Assembly (NCBI GenBank): GCA_023213395.1
Contig: CM041465.1
Location: 82,777,741 to 82,841,740, forward strand
DNA from: Cycas panzhihuaensis
Lineage: Eukaryota > Cycadophyta
DNA: 64,000 nt
Direction: 5' to 3'
The notes below the pieces were generated by a model. That model was given only the letters and a program-made list of their open reading frames with translations, made no database searches and was not told where the DNA came from. The translations under genes and the position numbers were made by a program. Each line of letters begins with the position of its first letter. Positions within the stretch are counted from its first letter, which is position 1. Below are positions 1 to 10,604 of the stretch, one piece after another.

Positions 1-1212
1 ACCCATTTCTATTGTTCATTTGTTAGGGATGCTTGGTTAAGGAAGTACTTCAAGCTATCATGATTCGTTTTAACAATTAACTTGTTTCCTAACAAATATT
101 TCTGCCATTGGTGGATGGCGTGCATGATGGCCAACACTTCTTTATCATATATGGGTTTGAGGCATTCCTGGGCATTGAGCTTTTGGCTTTTGTATGGAAT
201 CGGTCTTCCTTCTCACAAGAGTACTGCACCTATATCGAAACTCGATATGTCATATTCAATAGTGAATGGTTTCATGAAATCAGGCATTGCTAAGACCAGA
301 GTTGTGGCCATAGTTGTTTTTAATTGTTGAAAAGTACTTTCAGCCATTTGTGCCCACTTAAATGCATCTTTCTTAGTTAGATCCGTTAAGGGAGCGACTA
401 TGTGAGCGTAACCTTTATAAACTTGCATACGAATCCTGCAACTCCCAAAATTCCATGTACTCCTAACATATTTTTTGGTGTTGGCTAGTTGACGATTACT
501 TCAATCTTCTTTGGATCAATTTGTACCCCCTTCGAAGTGATGGCATGACCCAAATATTCTAACTTGGTTTAGACAAATGAACATTTGTTCCTGTTGGCAA
601 AAAGTTATTGATCTTGTAAAAGCTAAAGAATGATACAAATATGCTCTATGTGCTCCTACCAAGTTCGGCTATAAATTAAGATATCATCAAAGAAAACCAA
701 AATAAACTTTCATATGTATGACCTAAGAATCTGGTTCATCGTGTTTTGAAAGGTCGTTGAAGCATTTGTCAACTTGAACAACATAACTCAGAATTTGAAC
801 AATTCTTCCTGCGTATGAAATGTCGTTTTGTGAGTGTCTTAAGAGCTTTATAATCCCTGCACATTTGATACGATCCATCCTTCTTCCTAGAGAGTATGAC
901 TGAAGAGTCGAATTGACTAGTGTTGTGAGTGATGATACCCTACTATAAGAGCTTATGTGTAATGCGTTCAATCTCTCGTTTAAAGTGAAACGAGTGCCTA
1001 TATGGCCTAATGTTAACCGGGGCTGATTGCGGAGCCAACTCAATGGCGTGTTCACACCCATAAGTTGCAAGTAGCTTAGGAGGGAGCTCTTCAAACACTG
1101 TACTATACCGATCAATGAGGGTTTGAACCTCATATGGGACTTCTTCAATAGTTATCTTGTAACAAGAAAGCATGAAAGAATTGAGATTCTTCTGAAGTAG
1201 TTTTCCATTCAC
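1..1212 (-). pseudogene. RT-A reverse transcriptase and start of RNase H (degenerate)
   Basis: Read on the minus strand, 1212 to about 943 holds the N-terminal RT approach, with an ELPP-like segment and a run matching the usual R-P-Y-R-H. About 700 to 680 encodes FFDD, the gypsy form of the polymerase YxDD motif. About 530 to 430 encodes the RT tail, GHAI then DPKKIE. From 428 to the window edge lies the connection domain and first RNase H strand, where the expected D-A-L is altered to D-I-S, so the first catalytic acid may survive. Frameshifts and stops occur throughout. The enzyme would have copied element RNA into DNA inside the virus-like particle. This copy cannot encode it. Confidence 0.85.
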
Positions 1213-1249
1213 TATGACAACACCATTTGTATAGGAGGCTCCTCTGAAA

Positions 1250-1700
1250 CTTGTAGCTTATATTTATGCCCCTTTAGGCGAAAGCCCATGAAGCATGTTT
1301 AGTAGTTGGTAACAATGTTACCTAGGGTTTGCAACCATTGGACTCCTAAAACCATGTTGACACCTCCAATTGGCATGGCAAACATACCGGTCAAAGTTGA
1401 GTAATCAACAATTCATAGATTTACTTGCTGATAGTATTTGCCACAAGGCATGGTTTTCCCATTTGCGATAGCCACCTAGAATACATTAAGTGGCTTAAAT
1501 GGAAGCCCTAGCTTGTCTGCTATAGGCTGATTTATGAAATTGTGAGTACTCCCACTATCTACCAAGATCGAAACTTTCACATTTATGATCATCCCTAAGA
1601 ATCGTAAGGTCTGGGGTGCATGTACTTCCCCTGTAATTGCCTGGAGAGATATCTAAATGTTATCCATAGCAATTTTTAGGTCATCGTCCAACTCAGCTTC
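1250..1700 (-). pseudogene. RT-A aspartic protease (degenerate)
   Basis: The minus strand encodes VDSGSTHNFIN, with the catalytic DSG triplet at 1552-1560. This is the typical protease start of plant gypsy elements. A downstream GIQWLQTLG-like segment follows near 1320-1350, as in RT-K and RT-E. The protease matures Gag-Pol. Stops and frameshifts separate this piece from RT. Confidence 0.8.
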
Positions 1701-1779
1701 ATCTTCATTGCCCATAGCTTCTTCTTCCACAATTTCTTCATCAACTTCTTCAAGAATATTTTCTTCTTTATTGCTTATC

Positions 1780-2830
1780 ATAAACATCTTCTTGGGTGGA
1801 CATTTATGATCCCTATTGTATTTTCCACTGCAACAGAAACAAGTTCCATTTCTAATGCATTTAGCCCTTGATAGCTGCTCTTCCCTTTTTTCGGCTATAG
1901 GAGCCCCTGTTTTAGTTCTAGATTATGTCTAATTCGATACAAATTGTTGGTTGGGCTATCTCGAAAAATTGGCTCGATGTATAAAGCTTTGCCTATTCTC
2001 TCTAAATTTTGCCTTAATATTCCTTGCATGGTGAATGGCATTGCTAAGAAAGCTTACATCTGAAGTCTTCAAGTGATAGTTGATATTGCTTTTAAGCCCT
2101 GTGATGTAGACCTCTACTAATTGTCGTTCATTGATATTAGCTTCAACCAAATTGTGAAAAACTTGAAATTGTTCTATATAAGCTTGCATTGTTCCAATTT
2201 GTTATAGCTTAGTGAGTTGGGTGAAATAATTAGTTTTTGTCATGTCTTCGTATTGCTCAATTAAAGCCTCTTTTTAGGAAAATCCAAGTCTAATGGACTA
2301 TCCCTTCATAGAATCTCTGCCACTGGTGGTAATATTGTAAGGCTTTTCTGTAAAGATGTAGAGTGGCCACCACCAACTTCTCCTTATTGGTCAAAGAAAC
2401 CATCTTGAAGTATACTTCCATTTGTAAAATCCAACTATGCATGTCCTTGGATTTCTCTAGGTCAAATTTTTCCAATAGGAATTTAGTCCCTCTGAGGCTT
2501 GGACCTGCTTAACCATCTACATTGTTCACTTCTTCCTTAATCTCCTTCTCTTCTTTTAAGTGTTTCTAAGGGCTCAAGTCCTTTTGTTGAGCAAAAAGAA
2601 TATTTGATATCTTTTCGATATCTGCTCTTAAATCCTTGAATTGGTTTTGAAGTAGGTCTACATTGTCATTAACCTAATCCACCCATTTGGACACCTCTGC
2701 AACTGATTCGAAGGTTTGAAGCACCATTTTGCTAGAAGTAGTGGTCTTCCTTGATCTCAATTTCATTATGAGGGGCGAACATTTTACCCCTTTTTTGAAT
2801 GGAAACTTCTCCAAATTCCTCTTCGAAATG
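1780..2830 (-). pseudogene. RT-A gag with zinc knuckle (degenerate)
   Basis: Two minus-strand stretches, 2475-2290 and 2189-1956, carry the retrotransposon Gag core. The first has W-I-L-Q-M-E followed by Y-F; the second has a L-V-E-V-Y-I-T-G-L-K segment. About 1850-1795 encodes a nucleocapsid knuckle of the form CFCC followed by H and C. The gag start lies just inside the primer site near 2830. Matching segments in RT-J and RT-K show the same family. Stops break the frame. Confidence 0.8.
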
Positions 2831-2832
2831 AA

Positions 2833-2844
2833 GCTTTGATACCA
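2833..2844 (-). other. RT-A primer binding site, initiator tRNA-Met type
   Basis: The minus strand reads TGGTATCAAAGC, one base from the TGGTATCAGAGC complement of plant initiator tRNA-Met. It lies two bases inside the LTR, as expected. Confidence 0.85.
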
Positions 2845-2846
2845 CT

Positions 2847-3351
2847 TGTAGCAATAATTATGGATGAGCTAAAAAATAGTACACAATTCTTTTGAAAAAT
2901 ACTTATATCCAACAAAAATATCAGCCACTAAACATAAATTGCAACAAAAAATAAGTTATCAACAACATTCCAAAACTAAATAATGATAAAGCTTAATATC
3001 ATATGATAGATGAAAAAATTACATATACAATGAGGCTAAAAAATAGTCAAGTGATAAAGCTAAGATAGGATCCCTCTTTGAGGCGAGGTGCCCTTCAAAA
3101 GTGCAGCCCAAGAGCTGAAATTACAACAAAGAGAATAGCTTGAATGATGATCTTAAGAGCACCCAGCAACCTACTTAAATAGTCATTCAACTAACTCCTA
3201 AATTGGCCCGCTAGAACACCTTATGAAGTCAGCCAAAAAGTAAGTACCAAGTCAGCCACAACAATTGGGAAGAACTTTAACAGAATAAACTTAGATTCAA
3301 GTCAATTTTCTAGGTGTGTTGGAAGTCAGCCAAACTGAGGGGCTTGCTACA
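2847..3351 (-). repeat. RT-A 5' LTR (505 bp)
   Basis: The boundaries are fixed by a perfect 8-bp terminal inverted repeat, TGTAGCAA at the left and TTGCTACA at the right, and by the adjacent primer site. The 3' partner is outside the window. The flank 3352-3488 shows nothing recognisable. Confidence 0.88.
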
Positions 3352-3488
3352 CAAAGGCATTCATAGGAGCAATGCAAGAAAGAAATGGACAATTGATGAA
3401 GTTTGTGAGAAGAGGAATTATGAAGCCTATGAGCCAGTGACATGGCATTGAGTTGCTAGAGATAGAGCCAGTAGATAAAGGAAGTAAC

Positions 3489-3493
3489 AGAGG
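3489..3493. repeat. RT-B target site duplication, left copy (AGAGG)
   Basis: AGAGG precedes the left LTR and the identical AGAGG follows the right LTR at 13566-13570. This is the 5-bp duplication expected of LTR element integration, and shows that the two LTRs belong to one insertion. Confidence 0.92.
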
Positions 3494-4105
3494 TGTGTGT
3501 AGTTGATTTTGCTGCTACAACTACTATAGGACTGCTATAGGATCGCTATGATCGCTACAGAATGCTATAGGATCGCTATGGATCGCTGAGGATCGCGCTA
3601 TGGGGATCGCCATGGCTTCTGGGATTGCTACGACTACTACAGGCTGCTATGGAACTACTACAGAGCTGTGGCGACTGTTATGCAAGGTGCAACAATTGCT
3701 ACGTAAGGTGCAGTGACTGCTACGCGACTACGGTGACTGCTACGTAACTACTACCCAGCTGCTATTCGGGCAGAGAATGGGTCTGTCCGGCAAAGGCGGA
3801 CTCCATGATGATTAGAAGAAATAACTTATTTTTAGGAAACAGTTATGTAACGTCCACAATTTGTATATAAAAGTGGGAACCGCAATGTGCGGAATAGAGT
3901 TCAGTTTGCATACATGTAATTGTAATAGAGCTGCGCCACGTGTGAGGGCAGCCATTCTGTATTGCTCTGGCAGGCATCTGGTTGTGAGAGGACTAGACGC
4001 AGTGCCATGTTTTTGAATGAAAGTAATTCCGGATGATTTTACCCCCAACGTGTGTGTCTTTCTCTTTGCATTCTGTATGTTACAAGTATGATTGAGGCAC
4101 ACACA
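3494..4105 (+). repeat. RT-B 5' LTR (612 bp)
   Basis: It begins TGTGTGTAG and ends GAGGCACACACA. The first 300 bases (U3) are a run of imperfect short repeats built on CTACTACAGG and CTGCTAT motifs, with many GATCGCT variants. A TATA box follows at 3863, then R-U5. The sequence matches 12902-13565 except in the repeat run, where the right copy is about 50 bp longer. Confidence 0.93.
3863..3872 (+). promoter_or_regulatory. RT-B LTR TATA box
   Basis: GTATATAAAA lies in both LTRs (3863-3872 and 13327-13336) at the U3/R boundary, about 235 bp before the LTR end. It is the likely core promoter of the element transcript. Confidence 0.7.
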
Positions 4106-4108
4106 TAT

Positions 4109-4124
4109 TGGTTCCGTTGCCGGG
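4109..4124 (+). other. RT-B primer binding site, tRNA-Asp-like
   Basis: TGGTTCCGTTGCCGGG starts three bases after the LTR. It differs at two positions from the complement of the plant tRNA-Asp 3' end, TGGCGCCGTTGCCGGG. Related sites follow the LTRs of RT-H (36917) and, decayed, RT-G (about 30529). Confidence 0.75.
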
Positions 4125-4205
4125 TTTCCTAACAGAAAAGGATGAAAAATTAAAAACCAGAAGCCGCTCATGCCACCTAGGGTTAACTCGCTGAAGAAGA
4201 TAGAA

Positions 4206-5039
4206 ACACAGGACAAAAGAAGCCGACGCTGGGACGCGGAGAAGAGCTAGGAAGGCGCGCGAAGACCCAGGGAGCTAATAGAGAAAAAACCGATAAAAAG
4301 GCGAAGTTAGAAGGGGCAGCAGGAGGAAAGCCAGACCCCAGTCGCACCTGTAGAATGCAATAAGGACGAGGAACCCCAGGAAGACACGAGTCGGCCAAAG
4401 GAAGAAAAATCGGATTTCGGCGAAATCAAGCAGAAGATAAAGACGCGGAAGAGAAAGACCTGCAAAATCTTCAAGATAATCAGGTATGGGATAATTTGGA
4501 CATATTTCAAAGTTTAAAGCAAAAGCAAGTAGTTGAGTTAGGGCAGCAAACCCAGTCAGGGTTGCGCCAAGTAGAAGCAGAGGAATTGCTGGAAAACCAA
4601 CTAAAGGAAGGGCGACAAACCCAGCCAGGGTTGCGCCAAGTAGAAACAAGAAATTCGCTGATAAATCAGCGCATAGAAGGGCGGCAAACCCAATCAGGGT
4701 TGCACCAGGAAGAAATAGAGAAATTGCTGGAAAACCAACAAAAGGAGGGGCGACAAACCTAGCCAGGGTTGCGCCAGGAAGAAACAGAGAAATTGTTGGA
4801 AAACCAGCAAGAGGAGGGGCGGCAAACCCAACTAGGGTTGCGCCAAGTAGAAATAGGAAATTCGTTGATAAATCAGTGTATAGAAGAACGGCAAACCCAG
4901 CAAAGGGAGCGCCAAGAAAAGACTGGAAATTGGCTGGAAACACAGCAAGAAGAAGGCGGGCAAACCCATAAAGGGTTGCGGCCAGAAGAAATTGAAAATT
5001 AGAAAACTCGACAAGTAGTAGTAGCAAACCTGTGACGGG
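4206..5039 (+). pseudogene. RT-B gag N-terminal region with 23-residue repeats
   Basis: From the leader to 5039 one reading frame can be followed, with a few stops, into a glutamine- and glutamate-rich region. Upstream of the repeats it encodes a charged stretch ending ...VWDN before the first unit. The repeat region (4541-5023) is described separately. No clear ATG could be chosen; the frame shifts by one after unit 7 to join the main gag frame near 5040. The region is likely an N-terminal extension of Gag, possibly a coiled coil used in particle assembly. That role is inferred from composition only. Confidence 0.6.
4541..5023 (+). repeat. Seven 69-bp tandem units in RT-B gag
   Basis: Units start at 4541, 4610, 4679, 4748, 4817, 4886 and 4955, each exactly 69 bp (23 codons). 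Most start G-[RQ]-Q-T-Q-x-G-L-R-Q and end in L-x-N-Q-x-x-E. Units alternate between a LLENQ and a SLINQ type, so the array probably grew by duplicating two-unit blocks. Unit 4 and unit 7 each carry a TAG. A degraded eighth unit follows to about 5090 after a one-base shift. Confidence 0.93.
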
Positions 5040-6647
5040 TTGCACCTGAATGAAGACACAGATAGGCGGAATAATCAACAAAAGAACTGTGTAGGAATAC
5101 TGTTAAAATCTAAAAATTCACAAAAAATAGTGAGTAATGAAGAATTGCCCAGGCAGAATGAAACAGTGCAGGAGGGCTTGAATCCCAAGAAAAATCAGGA
5201 ATTGACGAACAAGCAAAAAGGAAGTTTGCAGATTGAGACAAAGGAAGAAAATTTATTAAAATTAGAAATATCTGACACCGCAGCAGGGTGGGACTGTTAT
5301 ATTCTGCAGGTAAAAGAAGATCACTCTCATGTATGGAATCCATTGTATAGAATGACTCGCATGTTCACAGGGTCATTATTCATTGAAGAAAGCCCAGAAA
5401 GTGCAACGTTGAAGCAAGGGGGAAGCGAGGACGAACTGAACATAATTGAACCAGCGAGACCAGGTTCTTCAGCTCCAAGAATAATGTCGCAAGGAAGTGG
5501 GGGAAGTCAAACAATTTCTCCATATGTAGTGGTGCAAAACGATGCCATGTTTGGACATCTTCAGTTCGATGGTTCTGGAGACCCCGGAGATCACCTGGCT
5601 TTGTTCTCCAACATGTTAAAAATCAAGAAAATTAAAGATCCAGAAGAAATTAAAGCCAGATTTTTTTCCACATTGTGGGGAACAACAATCGCGTGGTACC
5701 AATATGTTGCAGGAACAAATCCTAGTTGGGAAGCAGTTCAAACAAAATTTCTAGACAGATTTCAAAGGTTAAGAGATCCAATGGCGGTATTCTAGGCCCT
5801 GGAAGAAATCAGACAAATTCTAGGTGAATCAGTCAATGACTTTGATGGTAGACTAAGAATTATATTAAATAAAATGGATCATCTTGTTCCAATGAATCCT
5901 ATGCTGTCACTCAAGTATTTTGTACAAGGTCTATTACCTCATTTAAAGGAAAAAATAATGTTTCATCCTTTAAATAATTATGAACAAGTTAAGGAACTGG
6001 CGCTGCGATTTGAAAACCAGACGAGGACAGCATATAGTGGAATCCAGAATTCAGGACAAACGTCCTTATGGACCACAAATCCAGAAATTGAAAAGATGAA
6101 AAAAGAATTGGAAATGCTGAAACAACAGTCCTTTGTGATGCATGCTGAAAATCAACAGAATGACGAGATTGAAAAGTTAAGGAATGAAATAGCTAAATTA
6201 AAAGTGGGAAAAGCACGAGAGAACGTATGGTGCCCACCCCCTTGCAGACAACAGGGTCATTTTAGAAATGAACATCAGCAAAGAGAGAAGAAATGGTGTG
6301 AAATCTGTAGGAGGGAAAACCATAATACATGGGAATGCTATTACAGAAATCCACCAAGAGAATCCTTTTACCAGAAGAAGGAGAATTCTTCCTTTAAGCA
6401 ATACAAAGGGAAGACAAAACCAAATCACGCCATCATGCTCAAGATGGGGACATTTCAGACAGATCATCCATTAGAGAAAGCGGGAAAAGATTATATACAT
6501 GAAGAATGTGGCCTAGCGACCATGAATGGGCAAACCGTCCAAAGACTCACAGTCTTAAAATACAAACTTCAAATCTGGCTACAAAAATTCCAGATAAGGA
6601 AAAGCCAGTATATGTGCAGACGAGAAGCGGAAAAGCCACAAACTTAA
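5040..6647 (+). pseudogene. RT-B gag: capsid and zinc-knuckle region
   Basis: The frame from 5040 reads through one TAG at 5793-5795 (Gln in the family) to 6647. About 5560-5870 is the retrotransposon Gag core, with DPGDHLALF, WYQYVAG and FLDRFQRLRDP. About 5985-6040 has a L-A-L-R-F-E segment, followed by a coiled coil (6085-6210). A CCHC knuckle, CEICRRENHNTWEC, lies at about 6296-6340. A second, damaged knuckle (CSRWGHF) is readable in another frame near 6430-6450. Gag forms the particle and binds the RNA. A shift near 6510 leads into the protease frame. Confidence 0.85.
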
Positions 6648-7480
6648 CAGACACTACAAATTTTCCAGATCCAGTAGTGGAAAAGAGGAGACTGCAGGAA
6701 GTTGTTGATGCAATACAAGAGGTGACAAGGACAGTACAATTGGATGAAATGGAACAAACAAATCGATTTAAAGGAAAGGTATACCAGAGAAAATCATTGG
6801 CGCATGAGGAGCAAAATCCTTGGCAGAAATTGCAAATTGTAAAAGAGTTGCTAATGGAATCAGGTATATCTATTCCTATATCTGTGATTTTTAAATGGTG
6901 GGAAGCTGGTTATTTTCTGCATCATATGGAAAAACCAGTGTTAAGAACAACGAAGATGGATGCAATTGACCCACGAGTTCCAATGATGTTGTTGGGAACT
7001 TTGATTTGCAAAACAGTGGTGGATGGAGGATCAGGAGTAAATGTACTTCCTGAATCTTCTTGGATTTCTTTGGGATGGCCAAAGCTGGTTTCCCCGGACT
7101 ATACAATTCGGTTAGCTAACCAATTGCAGGTTCGACCCATGGGGTCCTTGTTAAATACTCCAGTAACTGTAGCGGGAATTACAGTTCAATTGGATTTTGC
7201 AGTTGTTAGAATGCAAGACCATAGTAAAACATATCCAGCACTGCTAGGGCGGCCATGGTTGCTAGCGACAAAGGCCTTGCAGGATTGGGGAAGATTGACT
7301 TTCACTTTGTATTCTGCAGGAAAGAAAGTTGTACTACCTCAGTGTTCAGATGGTCCGCATATTGAAAGATTGAAGATGAAGACCGAATGTCCTCAACAAC
7401 AGCATCAACAGCCCGACAGTAAGCCCCTGTTCAGAGACAGCATTCCAAGCATTGAAGACCCCTCCACAGATGGCAAGTGA
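6506..7480 (+). CDS. RT-B aspartic protease frame
   Basis: An open 324-codon frame. Residues 1-130 are a linker continuing from nucleocapsid. The protease core starts near residue 165 with VVDGGSGVNVLPES; the catalytic Asp is residue 173 (codon 7022-7024), with DGG in place of the usual DSG or DTG. A second strand (IRLANQLQVRPMG) and the closing LGRPWL motif follow. RT-H has the same protease type with VDRGATVNVLP and LGRPWF. The frame ends at 7480; pol opens in another frame at 7557, so the two were either joined by frameshift or separated by mutation. Confidence 0.85.
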   Translation: MWPSDHEWANRPKTHSLKIQTSNLATKIPDKEKPVYVQTRSGKATNLTDTTNFPDPVVEKRRLQEVVDAIQEVTRTVQLDEMEQTNRFKGKVYQRKSLAHEEQNPWQKLQIVKELLMESGISIPISVIFKWWEAGYFLHHMEKPVLRTTKMDAIDPRVPMMLLGTLICKTVVDGGSGVNVLPESSWISLGWPKLVSPDYTIRLANQLQVRPMGSLLNTPVTVAGITVQLDFAVVRMQDHSKTYPALLGRPWLLATKALQDWGRLTFTLYSAGKKVVLPQCSDGPHIERLKMKTECPQQQHQQPDSKPLFRDSIPSIEDPSTDGK

Positions 7481-7556
7481 GACTTGATCTGCATACCTGC
7501 TAGACTGGTTGCAATTAGCTTAGGAAGAAACTGGAGAATCCTCAAAATGTTACCTG

Positions 7557-10500
7557 ATGGAATTATGTTTGGATGAATCAAGTAAAGGTAACAATGTACC
7601 ATGGGATTCTAAAGAAGATGATGTAATTCTTCCTTTTAATAAAACACAAAATGATTGCTTGTATGAATTGTCTAAAAATACGACATGCTCTGAAGAAGAT
7701 TCTAAAGAAGAAAGGAATTTTCCTAAAACATATTTTGTTGTTGAGTATGGGAATAAGGAAAGTTTGCAGGCACCAGCTTATGAACTAAACTCGGATGGAA
7801 AATCTGTTCAAAGGGAAAAGCTTCAGCTCAAACCCATTAATGTAGGGACAAAAGACAATCCAAAGTGTATACAATTAGGTGATTATTGGGAACCTGCAAT
7901 GATGCAAGAAGCTACCTCTCTTTTTCAAGAATTTAAGGATGTCTTCACATGGTCTTATAAAGATCTAAAAGGAATTCCTCCAGAGTTAGGAGAACACAGA
8001 ATTGAGCTAATGGAAAAGGCAAAACCAGTAAGGCAAAGACCTTACAGGATGAATCCGCGCTATAAGGAGCAAGTAAAGATAGAATTAGATAAATTATTAG
8101 AAGCCGGATATATATTTGAGGTAGAAAACAGTGAATGGGTAAGCCCGGTGGTGGTAGTACCCAAAAAGAGTGGAAAATTATGCATATGCGTTGATTATAG
8201 AGCTTTGAATAAAGCAATGAAGAAAGATCCATTCCCCATACCTTTCACTGAAGATGTACTAGAGAAAGTAGCGGGACATGAGATTTTTTCCTTTACAGAT
8301 GGTTTCAGTGGTTATAATCAAGTACGTATTGCACTTGAGGACCAATTGAAGATAACATTTGTTACGGAATGGGGGACATATGCATATAGGGTCATGCCAT
8401 TTGGGCTGACAAATGCTCCCACAACTTTTCAAAGGGTGATCTTAAACATCTTTAAGAAATTGTTAGGGAAAGTAGTGGAGGTATTTCTAGATGACTGGAC
8501 TCTGTATAGTACAATAGAAAAACATTTGTCTCAATTAAGGCTAATGTTAGAATTGTGCAGGGAAAGCAAATTATGCTTAAATCCAGACAAATGTACCTTT
8601 TTGGTACCGTTTGGATCATTGCTGGGACATATTGTCTCGAAGGATGGATTGAAAACTGACCCGACAAAAGTGGAGGTAATTTTGAGATTCCCTGTTCCTC
8701 AAATGCCAAAAAACCTAAAAGGTTTTTTAGGAATGACCGGCTATTACCGGAAATTTATAAGAAATTATGCTCGAATAGCCCATCCTCTAGAATCCTTGCT
8801 GAAAAAAGCTATTAAATGGGAATGGACACTTCAACAACAACTATCTTTTGATGCTTTGAAGAAAAAGATAGTGGAAGCTCCTGTGCTCAAATTTCCAGAC
8901 TGGAACAAACCGTTCCATGTTCATGTAGATGCATCACTGTATGCCATTGGCTGTGTGTTGGCCCAACCAGAAGATGAAAAAATAGATCTTCCAATTGCCT
9001 TTGCAAGTAGAAAGTTGACATTCGACGAGCGTAACTATACAGTTACTGAACGAGAGGGATTAGGCATGGTGTATGCCCTGCAGAAGTTCTGGCATTTCTT
9101 GTTAGCAAATCCATTTGTATTTTTTGTGGATCATCAAGCTCTTCAATTCTTGATTAATAAACCAATTTTGCAGGGGAGAATTAGCCATTGGCTAATGTTG
9201 TTTCAAGAATTTATGTTCAAAATTGTGGTAAAAAAGGGGGAGAAACACATCATACCAGATCAATTGTCACGAATAAAGGACAATGGGAAAGGTAAGGGAG
9301 TATTTGATGATTTTCTAGATCATAAATTATTCTCAGTCGAGGCCATGCCAGCATGGTACCAGGGAATCGCAGAGTATTTAACCACAGGACAAACACCTCA
9401 AGGATTGGAAAGGGTTGAAAGGGAAAGTTTTATTAAGAAAACTTTTCCATTCCAACTAATAGGAGGTATGTTGTATAAACTGGGACCTGATGGAATTCTA
9501 CGAAGGTGCATACTTCAACATGAAGTAGAACCATTGCTGAAGGAGGCTCATGAAGGCATAGTTGCAACACATCACGGAGGTGAAGTCACAGCCAGAAAAG
9601 TTTTGACAGCAGGATTATGGAGGCCCACATTGTTCGAAGATGCGGAAAAGTGGGTAAAAACCTGTGACATTTGTCAAAGAGCAGGTAAGCCATCAAAACA
9701 GAACTTTACGCTGCTTCATCCAATACTGGCCCAAGCTCCATTTGAAAAATGGGGATTGGATTTTGTTGGACCAATTAGTCCACCAGCAAGGAAGACGAAT
9801 GCAAGGTACATATTGGTAGCCACAGACTTTTTAACCAAATAGACTGAGGCAAAACCAATGAAAAAATGTGATGCAAGAAGCACAGCTCGCTTCTTGTACG
9901 AAGTTATTATCATAAGGTTTGGTTGTCCTTTAGAAATTGTGTTTGATCAAGGAGGAGCTTTCCTGAACCAGACAATTAGATATTTGACTACAGAATTCTT
10001 CATTCAACATCGAAGATCTTCACCATATTACCCTAGAGCAAATGGGCAAGTGGAAAGTACAAACAAAATTTTGAAGATCGCTTTGATGAAAATTTGCAAT
10101 GGACAACGAACCGATTGGGCGGAAAAATTGCATTCCGTCCTCTGGGCAGACAGAATGGTAAAGAAGCGATCACATAAACAAACACCATTTCAGCTGGTGT
10201 ATGGTTTGGAAGCTGTAGTTTTTCTGGAATTTCAAGCAGAAAGCCTGAGAGTGGCACAATACCTCAGGACAAATCCCAAAATTTCCCTCGACCAGCGGTT
10301 GATCCAGTTAATGAAGCTGGACGAAACCCAAGCACGAGCACTATGGGAATTGAGAATAGAAAAGAAAAGACGGAAAGCATGGCATGATCGCCATATCAAA
10401 AAGCCTGAATTTAAGGTAAATGATTTGGTATTATTGTATGATAGTAAGTTTAAATTTAAACTAGGAAAAATGAAAATTAGATGGTTAGGACCATATAGAA

Positions 10501-10604
10501 TTCAATTCATTTATGAAAATGGAGCAGTCAGATTGCAGTAGTTGGACGGACAACCATTGACTAAATTAGTCAATGGCAACAGACTGAAATTATATAGAAT
10601 GTAA
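7557..10604 (+). CDS. RT-B pol: reverse transcriptase, RNase H, integrase
   Basis: One frame runs from ATG 7557 to TAA 10602-10604, broken only by TAG at 9840-9842 (after F-L-T-K, where the family has Trp) and TAG at 10539-10541. RT starts near residue 158 (VRQRPYR) and has CVDYRALN, MPFGLTNAP and FLDD at residues 310-313. RNase H follows with VDASLYAIG near residue 458. The integrase zinc finger has H-H and CDIC (about 9540-9680). The catalytic acids are in LDFVGP (about 9760), FDQGG (about 9950) and GQVEST (about 10055); the last two are spaced D-35-E. The C-terminal part lacks a recognisable chromodomain. Without the first TAG the integrase core would be whole, so decay is recent or mild. 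Confidence 0.93.

Larger units (their letters stand above)
1..3351 (-). mobile_element. RT-A: Ty3/gypsy LTR retrotransposon, 5' half, minus strand
   Basis: Reading from right to left the element has a 5' LTR (3351 to 2847), a primer site matching initiator tRNA-Met, gag with a zinc knuckle, an aspartic protease with a DSG site, RT and the start of RNase H. The window edge cuts it in RNase H, so integrase and the 3' LTR are not visible. The order gag-PR-RT-RH and the motifs place it in Ty3/gypsy. Its LTR shares blocks with that of RT-K, for example the stretch around 3075-3115, so the two belong to one family. All reading frames contain stops, so it is inactive. Confidence 0.9.

Noticed and set aside
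4275-5081. Open minus-strand frame of 268 codons with hydrophobic repeats
   Set aside because: It is the antisense shadow of the 69-bp Gag repeats; repeats in multiples of three stay open on both strands.
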